From positions 52,827,275-52,891,274 of the forward strand of contig CM035234.1 in the NCBI GenBank assembly GCA_020226215.1: a stretch of 64,000 nucleotides of DNA, given 5' to 3'. Positions 10,964 through 24,667 of this stretch are shown here, piece by piece; position 1 is the first letter of the stretch; every line of letters starts with the position of its first letter. The stretch is from Sindora glabra. Lineage: Eukaryota; Streptophyta; Magnoliopsida; Fabales; Fabaceae. The position numbers and the translations under genes are program-made. The notes beneath the pieces were generated by a model. It searched no databases. It had not been told where the DNA came from and worked only from the letters and a program-made list of their open reading frames with translations.

Positions 10964-13900
10964 GATCCAATTGCTGATGCATATGGTATCTTATTCATGC
11001 AGTCCTTCTCATCTTGTGTCGAAGGAAACTGAGCTTTGGACAAATTTATGCCATGCGACATAGGCAAAAATCCTCTTTTAGATTCTTGCATGTTAAACCG
11101 TTTTAACACTTTATCTATGTATGTACTCTGACTTAGGGCAAGCAATTTTCTTGATCTATCTCTATAAATCCTAATACCTAGTATATAGGCAGCTTCACCT
11201 AAGTCTTTCATCGAGAAACAATTCCCTAACGAAGTCTTTACTATTTGCAGTGTAGGGATATAATTTCCGATGAGTAGTATGTCATCCACATACAATACAA
11301 GGAAAATAATTGTGCTCCCACTAACCTTTTTGTAAACACAAGATTCATCTTCATTTTTTATGAAATCAAATTCTTTGATTGCCTCATCAAAACAAAGATT
11401 CCAACTCTATGAAGCTTGTTTTAATCCATAAATGGATCGTTGTAGTTTACATACCTTTCCAACAGTTTCAAGAATGACAAAACCCTCGGGCTGTGTCATG
11501 TACACATCCTCGAGGAGCTTTCTATTAAGAAAAGCAGTTTTGACATCCATTTGCCAGATTTCGTAATCATAAAAAGCTACAATAGCAAGAAAAATCCGGA
11601 TGGATTTAAGCATTGCAACTAGGGAATAGGTCTCATCATAGTCTATACCATAAACTTGCCTATAACCTTTTGCGACTAATCGTCCCTTAAAGGTTTGCAC
11701 ATTACCATCCATGTCGATTTTCTTCTTGAAAACCCATTTGCACCCAATGGGTTTTACCCCTTCAGGTGGATCAACCAAAGTCCATACTTGGTTAGTATAC
11801 ATGGAATCCATCTCAGATTTCATGGCCTTAAGCCACTTCTCAGAGTCTGGCCCTTTTATAGCTTCTTGGTAAGTTGTAGGCTCATCTTGATCCATGAGCA
11901 AAACATCACCATTTTATGTCACAAGAAATCTATATCTCTCAGGCTCATGGTGTATCCTACCAGACTTACGTAGGCCTTATGTTACTTGAGCTAGTTCCTG
12001 ACCCACAACATCTTGTGATCTTTTTTTAGGCTCTATTATAGGTTTAGTATTACTTTGTGAGTCTCGCACTTCTTCGATTTCTACTTTCCTCCCACAGTTT
12101 TTCTTGGAGATAAATTCTCTTTCCAAAAAAACACCAGTTCATGCGATAAATACTTTACCTTCACTAGGATTATAGAAATAGTATCCCTTAGTTTCCTTAG
12201 GATACCCTACAAAGTAGCACTTTTTCGATTTGGGTCTGAGCTTATTAGAAACTTGACGTTTTACATAGGCTTCGCAACCCCAAATCTTCATAAAAGATAA
12301 GCTGGGATGTTTCCCAGTCCATATCTCATATGGGGTCTTTTGAACCATTTTAGAGGGAACACGATTGAGGATAAAGGCAGCTATCTCTAGAGAATGCCCC
12401 TAAAAGGAAATTGGAAGATCTGTATGACTTATCATAGATCGTACCATGTCTAACAAGGTACGATTCCTCCTTTTTGAAACACCATTCCATTGTGGCATTC
12501 CAGGTGGAGTGAGTTATGATACTATACCACACTCCTTTTGATAGTCATCAAATTCTTGGCTTAAGTATTCTCCACCTCGATTTGATCGAAGTGTTTTAAT
12601 ACTTTTACCAAGTTAGTTTTGCACTTCATTCTTGAATTCCTTGAACTTTTCAAAGGATTTTGATTTATGTTTCATAAGATACACATATCCATATCTACTG
12701 ATATCATCAGTAAATGTAATAAAGTACTGGAAACCTCCTCTAGCAGGTGAACTAATAGGCCCACATACATCAGTATGTATGAGACTTAATAGATCATTAG
12801 CCCTTTCACTGTGTCCAGTGAATGGTGTTTTAGTTATTTTACTTAGCAAACAAGATTTGCATATTTCATATGATTCAAAATCAAATGAATCCAAGAATCC
12901 ATCTTTATGGAGCTTAGATATGCGCTTCTCATTTATATGGCCCAAATGACAATGTTAGAGATAGGTTGGATTTAAATCATTTAATTTAAATCGCTTGGTA
13001 TTTATGTTATAGACAGGCATTTCAAGATCAAGAATATAGAGCCCATTGAACATTTGTGCACTGCAGTAAAACATTTCATTTAAAAAAACTGAACAACTTT
13101 TATCTTTTATTATAAATGAAAAACCTTTCTTATCCAAACAAGAAATAGAAATAATATTCCTGCTAATAGCAGGCACAAAATAACAATCCTCTAATTCTAT
13201 TACTAAACCAGAAGGTAAAGATAGATAATATGTCCCTACAGCTAGTGCAGCAACTCTTGCTCCATTGCCAACTCGTAGGTCCACTTCGCCTTTAGTCAGA
13301 GTCCTACTCCTTTGTAGTTCCTACACATTTGTACAAATGTGAGAACCACATCCAGTATCTAATACCCAAGATGTAGAAGTAGAAACATTAATTTCTATAA
13401 CATAGATACCTGAAGCGAAAGTCTCACTTCCCTTCTTCTTTTTCAGATCTTCCAGATAGACCTTACAGTTTCTTTTCCAATGTCTGGTCTGACCGCAATG
13501 GAAGCATGTCCCTTCCTTAGCCACACCTCCTTTTGGTTTCAATGCAGAGGATTTAGACTTGGGTTTGCCTTTGGATTTGGAATCCTTCTTGTTTTTGCCC
13601 TTGCCTTTTCCTTTGCCTTTGCCCTTTTGAACCATCATTATGGTATTAGGCTTAGTCTTTTGCAAATTTTGTTCAGCAGTTCTTAACATGCTTAACAATT
13701 TTGATAGTGGTTTGTCAATTTCATTCATGTTGTAATTCATGATAAATTGACCATAACTCTGTGGCAACGATTGCAGAATTAAGTCAGTGGCCAACTCTTA
13801 ACCTAGTGGAGCACCCAATCTCTCAAGGTTCTCAACATACTCAATCATTTTAAGTATATGAGGCCCAACAGGGTTTCCTTCTGCCAATTTGCACTGAAAC

Positions 13901-14262
13901 AAGGCTTTTGTCACCTCAAACCTCTCATGCCGAGCTTGGCCTTCATAAAACTTCTTAAGATGCTCAAGCATGTCATAAGCTTCCATGTTCTCATGTTGCT
14001 TCTGAAGCTTAGAGTACATCGTAGCCAACATGAGACAACCGATATCGAATGCGTCATCATGATGCTTCTTATAAGCATCCTTTTGAGCTCGAGGGGCAGT
14101 AGCTTCAGGTTCTTGAGGAACAGGTTCCTCTAGGACATACATTTTCCGCTCATGTTTGACGACTATCCTCAAATTCTTATACCAGTCTAGGGAATTTGTC
14201 CCATTCAATTTGTCCTTCTCAAGGATCGATCGTAGTGATAAGTTATTTGATGTATTAGCCAT
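10964..14262 (-). pseudogene. Copia-2 gag-pol relic, truncated in RT/RNase H
   Basis: Single-frame Ty1/copia polyprotein on the minus strand from ATG at 14262 (MANTSNNLSLRSILEKDKLN). In order: gag with LYNG-type DWYKNLRIV; a Lys/Gly-rich linker and CCHC knuckle CFHCGQTRHWKRNC (about 13500); protease with LDTGCGSHIC; integrase with GHINEKRISKL, SCLLSKITKTPFTG, HTDVCGPI and FITFTDD; the C-terminal WGCEAYVK; then RT with VWTLVDPPEG, IGCKWVFKKK, QMDVKTAFLNRKL and LYVDDILLIGN. It stops at KIPYASAIGS, where an E element had inserted; RNase H and the 3' LTR are missing. At least ten in-frame stops (ending at 13798, 13321, 12955, 12613, 12514, 12400, 12139, 11977, 11914, 11407) but no frameshift are seen. 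Confidence 0.95.
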
Positions 14263-16210
14263 TGGTTATCTACGACAGAAATATGCAAAGTAAGTATTAA
14301 ATTTAAAACATTTAATAAGGTCTTTTATTAAATGTACCTCCCACTATTTCATTTAAATTAATAACCCTCACTATTAATTTGGAAAGTTATATTGTCTAAG
14401 CTTTCTAGTAGGCCAAGATCCATATTTCACCAAGCCTTAAGTTAGCTTTAGCTAATCACTTAAAACTTAGTTATTTAGGTAGGCAACACTTGCCAATTGT
14501 ATCATATACAACTCTTGGATAGTTAGGTGAACAACACTTGTTCTAGTCCATCTTATGAACTAAAGCCTAACTCTATGTCTTTAGGTCTCAATCCTATTAA
14601 GATATCCTAGTTAAGTCAGACCCAATATTTGACATTCGAATATCACTATTATCCAGTCGCATCTCACCAAGATAAACGAGGTACCTTGCTTTGGCAAACC
14701 TACCTTATGTCGATCGAGGCCTTGATGAGTGCCAAACATTGGAAGGCATCATAAATTATTACTGAATTAATATTTTAAATGAGGAATTTTAACTTAATTG
14801 TTATCAGATCTCACCATAACTAGCCTATTTATTCATGCAATATATCTAGCATATCTCATACATCATATAAAGTAAATGAATAAAATAGACTACCGCATAT
14901 CATATATTATGCAATGAATAGAACTATCACATAGTAGGAACACATTCTATTATATAATAAATGCATGCTCATCAATATCATCACATAATAAAGAAATCAA
15001 AATGTCACATAGTATGGCCCTAAAATTCTATTTTCTAATGACATTTCTAACTAACTCCTTAGTTTCTTCTTGTCCCATAGCTCCTTAGCTTCTCCTTATT
15101 CCAAGCCAAGAATGCTCCATTGCAATTACAAATTTACAACAGCAACCCCGAGCTTCATTCAGGGGGAGTGAGATGAGAAAAGAATATATATTAGAAAAAT
15201 AGAGGAAGACACGACACGCAGGTCATATTTAAAATCCGTCCATAAAAACTCCAAGGGCCATACTATGCAACACATTCATGCATCATATGTAATAATTGCT
15301 AAGAAATATATGTAACCAAGATAAGGAGGATGATTGACATATATATTTCATAACATAATCATCATAAAAAATCATGTTCTAAAACATCGCCTTAAGAACA
15401 AAAATAATTTTTGAATGCTATGTAGAGTTAGCACTGCGATCCCGCTAGCCGGTTAGCGGGCGGGGGTCAAAGGGGCAGAGCTCTTTGCTGGGGGGGCGTG
15501 GGAGGTGAAGCCCCTCGGGCTAAAAATTCAATTCATTTGACATTCAGATTTCAATTCATTTTGCCAACAGTTGACACACCCAAGTCGAACAATTTGACTA
15601 TATGATTGACATTCAAATCATAGTTTCAAAATAGGATTTACATCCAAACACTTTGAATAATTTTAATCATATCAAAATAGATTCAATCGTGTTCAAAAAA
15701 ATTAAAGCATACATATACCTCATAGACCAGATTCAACTTAATCATATTAAATGAATTTAAACAAGTCTTTATAGATTAAGAATTAATCACATTAATTCTA
15801 TGTTGACTAGGTTATATGCTTTAAACGTAGAGAACATCACATATTTAGAACAGATTCAAGGGTTTATCATTTGAAAACTCAGAATTATGCATGAAATAGA
15901 TTTGAATATGAAGCAGAAAAACACATGATCAGATTCATACAATTATTCTCATCAATTGATAATCAGATTCAAAATTTAGATCATACATATCATATATATA
16001 TCTATGAAATCAGAATCATACATGAGTTTGCATATATCTCATATATATCTAGTTTAAATAGAAACTGATTTGATATTAATTTATCACATAAACATTCATC
16101 AAAACGTGTAACTTCTGATTTAAAGCGAAACAAATTTGACTTATATTTATCATATAAATATTCATCAAAGGCAGTAAAACACATAATCAAAACTATGTTT
16201 TTTGCAAGAA
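14263..16210 (-). mobile_element. Copia-2 untranslated leader
   Basis: About 1.95 kb between PBS and gag ATG, AT-rich and without a domain (the frame 16002-16223 is chance). It would be the 5' untranslated RNA carrying packaging signals. It holds one GC-rich island, listed separately. Confidence 0.8.
15431..15530 (-). other. GC-rich island with hairpin in Copia-2 leader
   Basis: About 100 bases rich in G on the plus strand within very AT-rich DNA. It holds a perfect stem CCCGCTA (15441-15447) with TAGCGGG (15454-15460) around a 6-base loop, then GGGGGGGCGTGGG. Its place in the leader suggests an RNA structure for packaging or dimer formation; this is inference. Confidence 0.5.
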
Positions 16211-16222
16211 ACTCTGATACCA
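16211..16222 (-). other. Primer binding site of Copia-2
   Basis: The minus strand reads TGGTATCAGAGT, complementary to the 3' end of plant initiator tRNA-Met, next to the LTR end. Confidence 0.95.
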
Positions 16223-16223
16223 C

Positions 16224-17889
16224 TATTGGGAATTTGAATTATTATATGCAGTGAAATTTTAAAATTTTGATCTGAATTCTATCTAGGATCCATGCAAAAA
16301 GCATAAATCAATGATTAGGGTTTTACCTATTGGGCACTCGTGTTTCTACTGATTAAAACTTAAGAGTGGATGAATCAAACATAGGCCGGAAGGTACAACG
16401 TCTCTACGGTATCCACACGGAGTGAACAATGACTTCTTGCCCTCCACGAATCTGCTAAGATGCATTTCTCTCTCTAGGAATTAAGATTCGATATTTTCTG
16501 AGTGATTTAGGGTTTTAGGAAGCTTATGAGTGTCTTGTAAAAAGTGCCGCCCTCAAGTCCCCTTTTATAGAACTTAGGCAAGCCACAATCCTAGTCCTAC
16601 TAGGATAATGCTTCCAAAATCCTAATCACACTTAACAACTTATCTTATCCTTATCCTAGAGATAATAGGGAGAGATAGGACTTATCTATTAATTATCTAA
16701 TATTAGATAATATTATCTCATAATATAAATATCTTAATATTAGATAATTGCGTATAGTTATCAAATATTAAAATAATATTATCTCATAATATATTTATCT
16801 AATATTTGATAATGTAATTATTTGATATTACTTTAATATCAAATAATATAACATAATATATATATATATATATATTACATAAATAACACATTATTATTCT
16901 TAATAATAATATATATATGCATAAAAATAAGTTCAATTAATTGGATATTAATATAATTAAAGTCCAATTAATTATTGTCTTATTCCTACTCCTTTTATGT
17001 GACCCTGTAGGTTCTTACTACGTTGACAATGACTCATTATTGAGCCATAGACAGTGAGCGGTATCTAGCAATACATCACTGTCACTCAAGTAGTAAAAAT
17101 GTCTGTGATTCGACATCCACCTAATACATGATCAATATTTTGCATTATAACCCTTCTGTAATAATATCCAAATTGAATTGGAGGCATGGAATGTGTCATC
17201 CTCGTCAATGTTCAATTTATATTTCTTGATACTGAGTAGACTTAAAATAAATGATTAATATCACATATTAATCCAATTGAGCATGGCCATGCATTTTTAA
17301 GTCTCACTCAATCAAGAGGCCCAAGGATATTTCTCTTTTATACAAGAGTAACAAAATCTCATCTACATCACTCACTTCCCTTTGCACGATTCATGACACA
17401 CCTAATTGATGCCCTATTTGTCATCCTGATTAAAGGTGATATAGGACAATATTAAAGTGAGTAATTTCTCATGTAGGAAACTATAGTGACTTTAGGTCAA
17501 AGGTTTATGTGTATTTGTGATCATATGAGAATAACTTATGACATATCTATCTATGCAATATTCTCATAGTGGGTCAGTACATTGTTCACTAATAATGTAC
17601 TCATGTATTGACTTAATATCACATATCCATGATTCGTAATCATCAGTCATTATACATGCTAGTCTCGATGTATTATTACTATCCTTTTCATAATAATACT
17701 TGACTAGGGGCATTTTTGGAATAGTAAAGCTAATCCAAGGATAATTATTATATTAAGTTATAAATTGCATAAAATAATAATAAAATTATAAAAATAAAAT
17801 ATAATAATTAAATTACCTAAAATGAAACATAATACATTGTGCATTACTTCAATAATCTATATGATTGGTTCCTAGGACACATATCAACA
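16224..17889 (-). mobile_element. 5' LTR of Copia-2 (1666 bp)
   Basis: On the minus strand it begins TGTTGATATGTGTCC at 17889 and ends CCCAATA next to the PBS; the usual final CA is changed. It is the homolog of the Copia-1 LTR. A TATA box lies at 16563-16569 (minus) and an (AT)n tract at 16856-16874. Confidence 0.93.
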
Positions 17890-18777
17890 CTATTTATATT
17901 TTCATAACTTGAGTTGTGGACTATTAGGACTAGCAAAAAGATATCAATTGAATATCTTTACATACTTTTCTAAACCTAATTGATTTCTTTAATTAACCAT
18001 TTTTTGAAAATATACGTGATATAGAAATGCAAGATTAAAATTTTTTCTAAAGCTTTATGTTTTTCAAGATCATAAAACATTAGAAAATTTAATAGTTAAC
18101 TTTTTTAGATAGGAAATGGTCAGAGTATAAACTTGATGAAGTGATTTCAAAAAAAATATTTTTAAATTAAAAGGCAATTGCTTTCCTTCTAGTAGGTTCT
18201 CAAATCAGTAGTTTTGTTAAAGAGTTGTCAACAAATTAAAAGAAGTAAAAAATATATCAATTGAATAACCTCTATGATTCTTTAAAAGAATTAAGTCCAA
18301 ATCAAGAAACAACATAATAAAGTAGGACTAGGTAGTAAAACATAATGAAATCATATAATCCCATCCTTCATTTAAAAATACTTTTGAAAGTAACATCAAA
18401 ATCAAAGATTGAATTTCTTTCTTTAAAAACTAACAAAAATGATAAATCATGTACTTTTTAAAAGATTAGTTTCTCTCTTTTTAATGAAAACCACTTTGCT
18501 TTTGTTGCAAAAAACCTTTATCTATGCCATTTTGATACAATCCCTTGCAAATTATTTGTTACATAAGTAGAATATATATATACAAATTTTAACAAAACAA
18601 AATTAGCTAATGGCTATCAAATAGAATAACTATTAATATAGACATCAAAATTTAAGCCCATATTAGACATATCATCATGGCAGTCAAAAAGTGGAATAGG
18701 AATAGAGGGTTAATGTGCATGTCACAATGCATAAAAATTAATCAAAACTAGTATGCTAAAAGTATAAAGTTGTACAG
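17890..18777. other. Unclassified AT-rich stretch
   Basis: No coding frame, repeat partner or element end is recognised. It is the DNA into which Copia-2 was inserted on one side, and is bounded by the truncated end of a Gyp-I LTR on the other. Confidence 0.5.
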
Positions 18778-20403
18778 TGGCACAATTAGGTCGTACCCCT
18801 AGTGATCCTTTTGATTTTATTTTTTCTAAATGATTTCCTAACAATATATAACAAATTATTAATGCAATGAAAATGAGAGAACTAATGCAAACAATATGAA
18901 ACTGAAATAAAATAAAATGTTGTGTAGAAATAGAACCAATATGTTGAATGATGTATGAGAGATTATGCAATAATAGAATTTAGAATTAGAGGGTGGTTCC
19001 ATGAAATTAAAATGATAATAATGAAATAAAAAAGCACAAAATAGAAGTAAAATAGTAAGTAAATTGAAAGAATTCAATATACGAAATGCAGCCGATTCAA
19101 GGATATGATAACTTTTAATGTGGATTAATCCTTGATCACAAAATGTTTGATTATTCTAATTAATTTTTTAACCTTAGATCACTCGAAACCCCTGCAATAA
19201 TTTATGAATCCTACACTAGACAACTACCTAGAGTTTGGTCAAATAAATTTAGTAGATGAATTAAACAATCGTTATAACCCTGAAACTAAATCAAAATTAA
19301 CTTAAAGATAGAATTCAGTTGATTTAGGAAATTAAATTAGATATCATTGAAGTAATCCCCTAACCCTCTGTGCCAACATGTAAAACCATGATTAACCAAC
19401 CATAATTTCACATTCAAATAGAAAAAGAATAGAAATCATAAGATTGAGTACTAATTATATCAAATCAGCACTTAACACAAGCAATTTCAATAATTTAGCA
19501 TGAACAATTAGAGAAAGAGGAAAATCAATAGGAAGAAATTAGCATTACTAATCAAGATCTTATAATCCTTGAATCAACCAAGATTATTTAGCCTTCCATG
19601 GCTTAAAAACAAGAAAACCAAAAAAGAAAGAAAACTGGTGCTACTGAATTTCTATGTGTGAAGTCTATAGTCTAACGAGTCTCTTCTCTATTTATTTGAC
19701 CTAATTAAGCTAAAACCCTATTGGATTAGGATTATATGACTCTTAGGATTTCAATAATAAGGCCTTTCTAACTTTTAGAAGCCTAGACCTATTTGTTATA
19801 AGTCAATTAAATCTAATAAATAAATTAGTGAATTCTCATAGGTCAACTTCCAACCAGCCTAGACCTATTTGTTACAAGTTAATTAAATCTAATAAATAAA
19901 TTAGTGAATTCCCATAGGTTTAACTTCTAACCAAAATTTGACCATGAAATCAATGTAATTTGGAAAACCCATAAACATCAAACTTGTAGGCCTATGTCTT
20001 GTGAGAATTTACGTGCTAGTTTCATGTTAATGAGACCACTATAGCTCTAGATATGACCCAAATATAGAAATAGGTTCAACTGAGATAAAGACATAACTTC
20101 AATTTTTCATCTATATATAACCTTTAAAACACCTGAACTGGGCTTAGATCAAGCTATAAAAGTTATAGTTATCTCTTTTATCTTTCTAACAATATAAAAT
20201 TTGTCTTAATCTAACATTCAAAGCCCATGATATATCTAAAAAATAGAAATAATATCAAAATCCAACATTTACTGAATAAATTTATAATATTGTAAAATTG
20301 ACCACAATTTATAAAATAGAGCCTAATAAGTGAAATTAAGTAAATGTAATACTTAAGAGACATAAAATATGAAAAAATAAAATAATAGATATTTTTCTTA
20401 TCA
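18778..20403 (-). mobile_element. Gyp-I LTR, copy 2 (3' end missing)
   Basis: It matches 3172-4761 over most of its length, starting TGATAAGAAAAATATC on the minus strand. The last 66 bases of the LTR and any PBS are missing, and no polypurine tract precedes it, so it is a solo or broken LTR. A 76-bp tandem duplication lies inside (19781-19932). ORFs at 18722-19077 are chance. Confidence 0.82.
19781..19932. repeat. 76-bp tandem duplication in Gyp-I LTR copy 2
   Basis: Two adjacent units, each starting GCCTAGACCTATTTGTTA and differing at a few bases. Copy 1 (about 4211-4300) has a single unit, so the duplication is specific to this copy. Confidence 0.85.
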
Positions 20404-21939
20404 AGGGTCCTATTGGTATATTAATAAAGGTTATACCATAACTAGTACCAGTATGGAGATAGGTAGAGTTAGGGATGCTGGCAAAGCAAAGGGTGTAGTA
20501 AGTAGACCTGGGATTAAAATAGCTAGATCTAGAGGCAAGTCATCAAAAGGGACATTTATGATTCCTTTGGTCATAATGGGATCATCAAGCAAAAGCATCA
20601 AAGAAGTCATCTAATAACCTCCATCTTGTAAATGATGCTTTAAGAAAAATTTGAACAGGATCTAGATCCTAGAAATAGACTTATGCTACCTTTGGATTGC
20701 TTTGATAAACTATTATCCTTATGGATTATTAGCATGAAGAAGAACTCTTACTTATACATGCCAAATGATATGTGGCAGATTTGTTACCATATGTTAGACA
20801 TTTTGTAAAAGGCCATAAGAGTATCATCTGTAAAAGCATATCCATAGGTAGAATGAGTAATACAATTACACAATGAAGTAGGTATTATACAAATATTCTA
20901 ATTAGTTTTAATTTAGAAAACATTTATATAAAAGGCATATATCAAAACATTTTTCTCTTTTCAAAATTATAATAAGCAATTTTACAAAATATAACATACA
21001 AGGCATATACATATAACATATAAAAGTTCCTTGTTGTTACTCCCAACTAACCTTATCCCATGCATATTTGAACCTTATCCCTTTAAGTCAACCTTATCCC
21101 ACTTGTCCTTCTGTACGACACAAAAGTTAAGGTGCTAGGCCAAATCTAAATCCATCCATAATGTTTCCAATCAAAATATCTTGACAAATATCACAAATAG
21201 CATGCAAACCAAAATGTTAAGTACAACATAAAAGTCAAAATCCAATATAGAGCCTTAGTATTATGTACAACACGAGGCTAATTTCATATCAAACTTTCAC
21301 TATCCTACAAAATAAGGTAAGTTCAAAATGACATCTAAAGCCATATTATAATATGAAGCAAAATCTAGCAAGGAGTTTAACTTACCTGGTCACATAACTA
21401 GTGATCATAATAATTTTTTATTCTTCCATTCTGATGCTAGATTCAATAACTCATCATCAAATAGACATTTTTATAACCCTAATCACAAGTATTAATTTTA
21501 TATAAATATGTTAATGTATAAGGAAGTAAAAAAATGACTCAAACAAAATTTTCATGCACTAATCTTTCCAACATGCCTATGGTTTCATTACAAAACCCTT
21601 AAAACAATATTCATTTTTTCTATAGAATGCTCATCGAGCATCAAGTTTGCATTCAAGCTATCATTAGTATATGTTATCCATACAATATCAATGTGAGATC
21701 AATATATCATCCACAGTTTCACTATCAAAAACATGTGATGCGTAACTTTTTTCCAAGTTCTATAACCATTCTTTTTTAATAGTTCGAAACTTATACTTTG
21801 TATAATTTTTTAATAAGTAGGAAAACTATTTTTCCTTATCTATTCAAGCATTTACATAGGTGGCCCAATAACACTATATTTACTATATTTTTTTCCAACA
21901 TTAACATCTAAATTTGGAAAATAGCCATGACTTTTATTA
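20404..21939. other. Unclassified AT-rich region with repeat traces
   Basis: No domain is recognised. Around 21040-21130 the minus strand has GGATAAGG phrases like repeat D (27470-27600), so an inverted, decayed D piece may be present. The rest shows no partner in the window. Confidence 0.4.
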
Positions 21940-22775
21940 TGAATTCCTAAGGTTAAATCATCCTAAAGTTTAGAAACCAAACTAAAAAAGAAGGATAATC
22001 ACACCATACCTCAGAATAAGGATGAAAAGAAGAAATAAGTAAGAAGAAATCACACCACAAAGGATATTAATCCTTTGACAAGTGAGAATTGATGGCATAA
22101 AGATTGAATCACCATTGATGAGTTTGAAATTCTTACTAGAACCATGAGAGAAAGCACTTACATAGACTTCTTTGATTTCACAAATGCCAAAAGTTCTAAA
22201 AATAAGGAATAACCCTTCTTATATAGATTCACAAAGTTAAAAGTCAAATAAAGCTCAAAGTCAGCCTTAATAAACTAATTAAGCATAAGCTAATAGGCTA
22301 ATTAATCCAATAACATTATCCAAAATAGAGGTGCAAAATACTGGGTTGAAACTAATACAAGGCCCAATTAACTTAAACACCAAGAAAGAAATTAGCAAAT
22401 GATCATATGCATTTTTGTTGCTAGTATTTGAGTATGGTACTCATATATTATGAAAAATCCTACATGTACTAAATACTATACTTGAGTGATAGTAGGTAGA
22501 ATTGAAATCAAACACTGATACTCTAATACCATACTCAAGTACTTATGTGTTTTCCACCAAAATAAAAATACACATGATCTATGCTTTTCCAAACTCATCC
22601 AATCTTACCTCATCATGCATGCAAGCTTTCTCTATTGACACTTGAATTCACTCTTTGATCCTTTTGACCTCAGCTCTTGGCATTACATCCTTTGATAAAT
22701 ATAGAAGTTCCTTTCCACTCTTGGAATTCAATTCATCCTCAAATCTTCAAATCCTACATCAAAAGAAAGATCAAC
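21940..22775. repeat. Repeat B, copy 1
   Basis: It aligns with 39031-39835 in the same orientation at roughly 80 percent identity by eye, from GAATTCC(T/A)AGG to TTGGAATTC(A/C)AT. A shared middle part holds several GTACT(C)AAGTA-like phrases. No coding frame. It is probably an LTR or LTR part of an unnamed family, but no TG/CA end with target duplication was found. Confidence 0.6.
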
Positions 22776-22797
22776 AAATTGAAAGAGGCACTAACAT

Positions 22798-24667
22798 TAC
22801 ACTATAATCCCTTAAAAAAGCAAGAAAGTTTACAAAGGAATTTTAACCAAAAAACTTTCTAACAAAAAATTAATAAGGCAATTGGGTGAAATTTAGGTGA
22901 ATCAAAAAGATAGTTTGGATATATATCTGACTAAAATTTTTGTAGAAAATAATCAGAAACTAGTATGGGTCAAAATCTAATTAAACACCTAACCAAGTTT
23001 GGAAAAAATTTATCAAGGCCTAATAGGAAATTAGGGTCAGGAAAGGTAAAAAATCTAAAGATTAGGCCTAAAATTCAGAAGAATTATCTTAGTTCATTTA
23101 AGTTAATTTGGCTCAAAATTTTTAAGCCAAAATATAACCTTAGAAGTCAGAAGAAAATAAGGCCTAAGCAAAGTCCTAACTTGTAGAGGAAGCTAATGGC
23201 AATTAGGTGAATAAATGAAAAACTAAAGGTAACTATTAATAAAATCTTCTGGACAATATATTTTGCCAAATTTAAGTAGTTATGAGAAAATTAATAAAAC
23301 TAGCCCTAAATAACTAAGCATTATATGCCAATTATCACCAATTTTTTCTAAAAAAATAAAAAAGCAGCTAATAAAGGAAGCTTTGGATGAGGATTCTATA
23401 TAAAGCATTTGAGGTCATTTTGAAATAAAACTTTCACTTATCTTTTAGCCCAAATTCGTGAAGTTCTTAGGGTTCTTAAGTAGGGTTTTCAAGTCCTATA
23501 GGTTTACTGAGTGATTCCATCAAGTTCTTATAAGGTAATTAAGGTTTCTTTTCATCTCCTTCAAGTTTTTATGAAAAAATTCTCTCCAAGCTCTTAAAAG
23601 TTAGTTTATTTTAGTGAAGTTGTTGCTACAAAAAGTATTTTAAAAAGTTAGAGAATAAAAAGATTTGAAGTGAATGATAGCTATCCCTTGTTCCTTTGAG
23701 TTTTCTCATGAAAGGTGAAATATATGATAATGTATGTTATTATATATGTTAAGTTAATTTATGGTGTTATATGGTATAGTTTTGGCATTATATAAATGTT
23801 TTTATAATAATATGATATTGGTAATTTATAATCTTTGTGTTTTGAAATTTAGTGCTATTTGTGGAACATTTTAATTGTGAAGATTTAAAGTAATTGATGA
23901 TCTTTGGCTATTAACATGTTAGTAAGCTTGTATAAAAATTTAATAGCAATTGGAGTTGATTTGGGTGCCAAGAAGGTTTCTTTATTACAACAGCTCCAAA
24001 ATTGCTCAATTTTGACAACTCTATGCATTTGATTCCATACAAATATATGATATTTTTGTAAATAATTGAAATTTTCCATTAGGATATTGTATAAAAATTT
24101 GGTAATGATTAGAAATGATTTTAATGCTGAAAAGGGGTTTTCATTGTAACTACTTATATGTTGCCCTATTTTGAATTTCATATTTTTGGCATTGTGAAAA
24201 TAGCACCTAAGAATGAGCAAATTGTAAGAAAATTGATGTTTGATAATTAGTAATATGTTAGAAGCATTAGATAAAATTTTCGTAAAAAATTTAATTAATT
24301 TGGGAATCTTACAAGCACCAAATCATTAGAGTATTCATATTACTCAACAAACTAAATTTTAACACTTTTTATTGAGAAATGTTGCAAGTAATTAAAATCT
24401 ATTATGTATATGATGATATTAAGCCATAATAGGTAGTCATTCAAGAAAGCTAAGTGTTCTCATTATCTTGAATGGAAAGGTTGTATATTAACCTTGGATA
24501 TAATGATATGTGATGATGAAATTTGAATACATGAGAATGGCAAATTTGTTAACAAAACTCTTATGGTATAGTTGGTATTTTGACCATACTTAATGAAATA
24601 AGTAATTCATGCTATGGCTGGTATCTTATCATTACTTATCATGAATATGATTTATGAGGGAGTTATG
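22798..24667 (+). mobile_element. F-1: F-family copy, left part
   Basis: It resembles F-2 (28233 onward) from its start. The typical TGTAATATCC terminus is degenerate here (ACTATAATCCC). It is interrupted at 24667 by solo LTR-C1 and resumes at 27464. The part before the interruption (about 24480-24667) is repeat D, also seen in F-2 and in element G. No working coding frame; 22965-23186 and 23885-24220 are chance ORFs. Confidence 0.6.

Noticed and set aside
1..17889. Copia-1 (3' half, plus) and Copia-2 (5' half, minus) might be one element split by an inversion.
   Set aside because: Both contain the same KIPYASAIGS segment, the LTRs differ by several percent, and the five flanking bases do not match as a target duplication in element sense. 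They are better taken as two copies.
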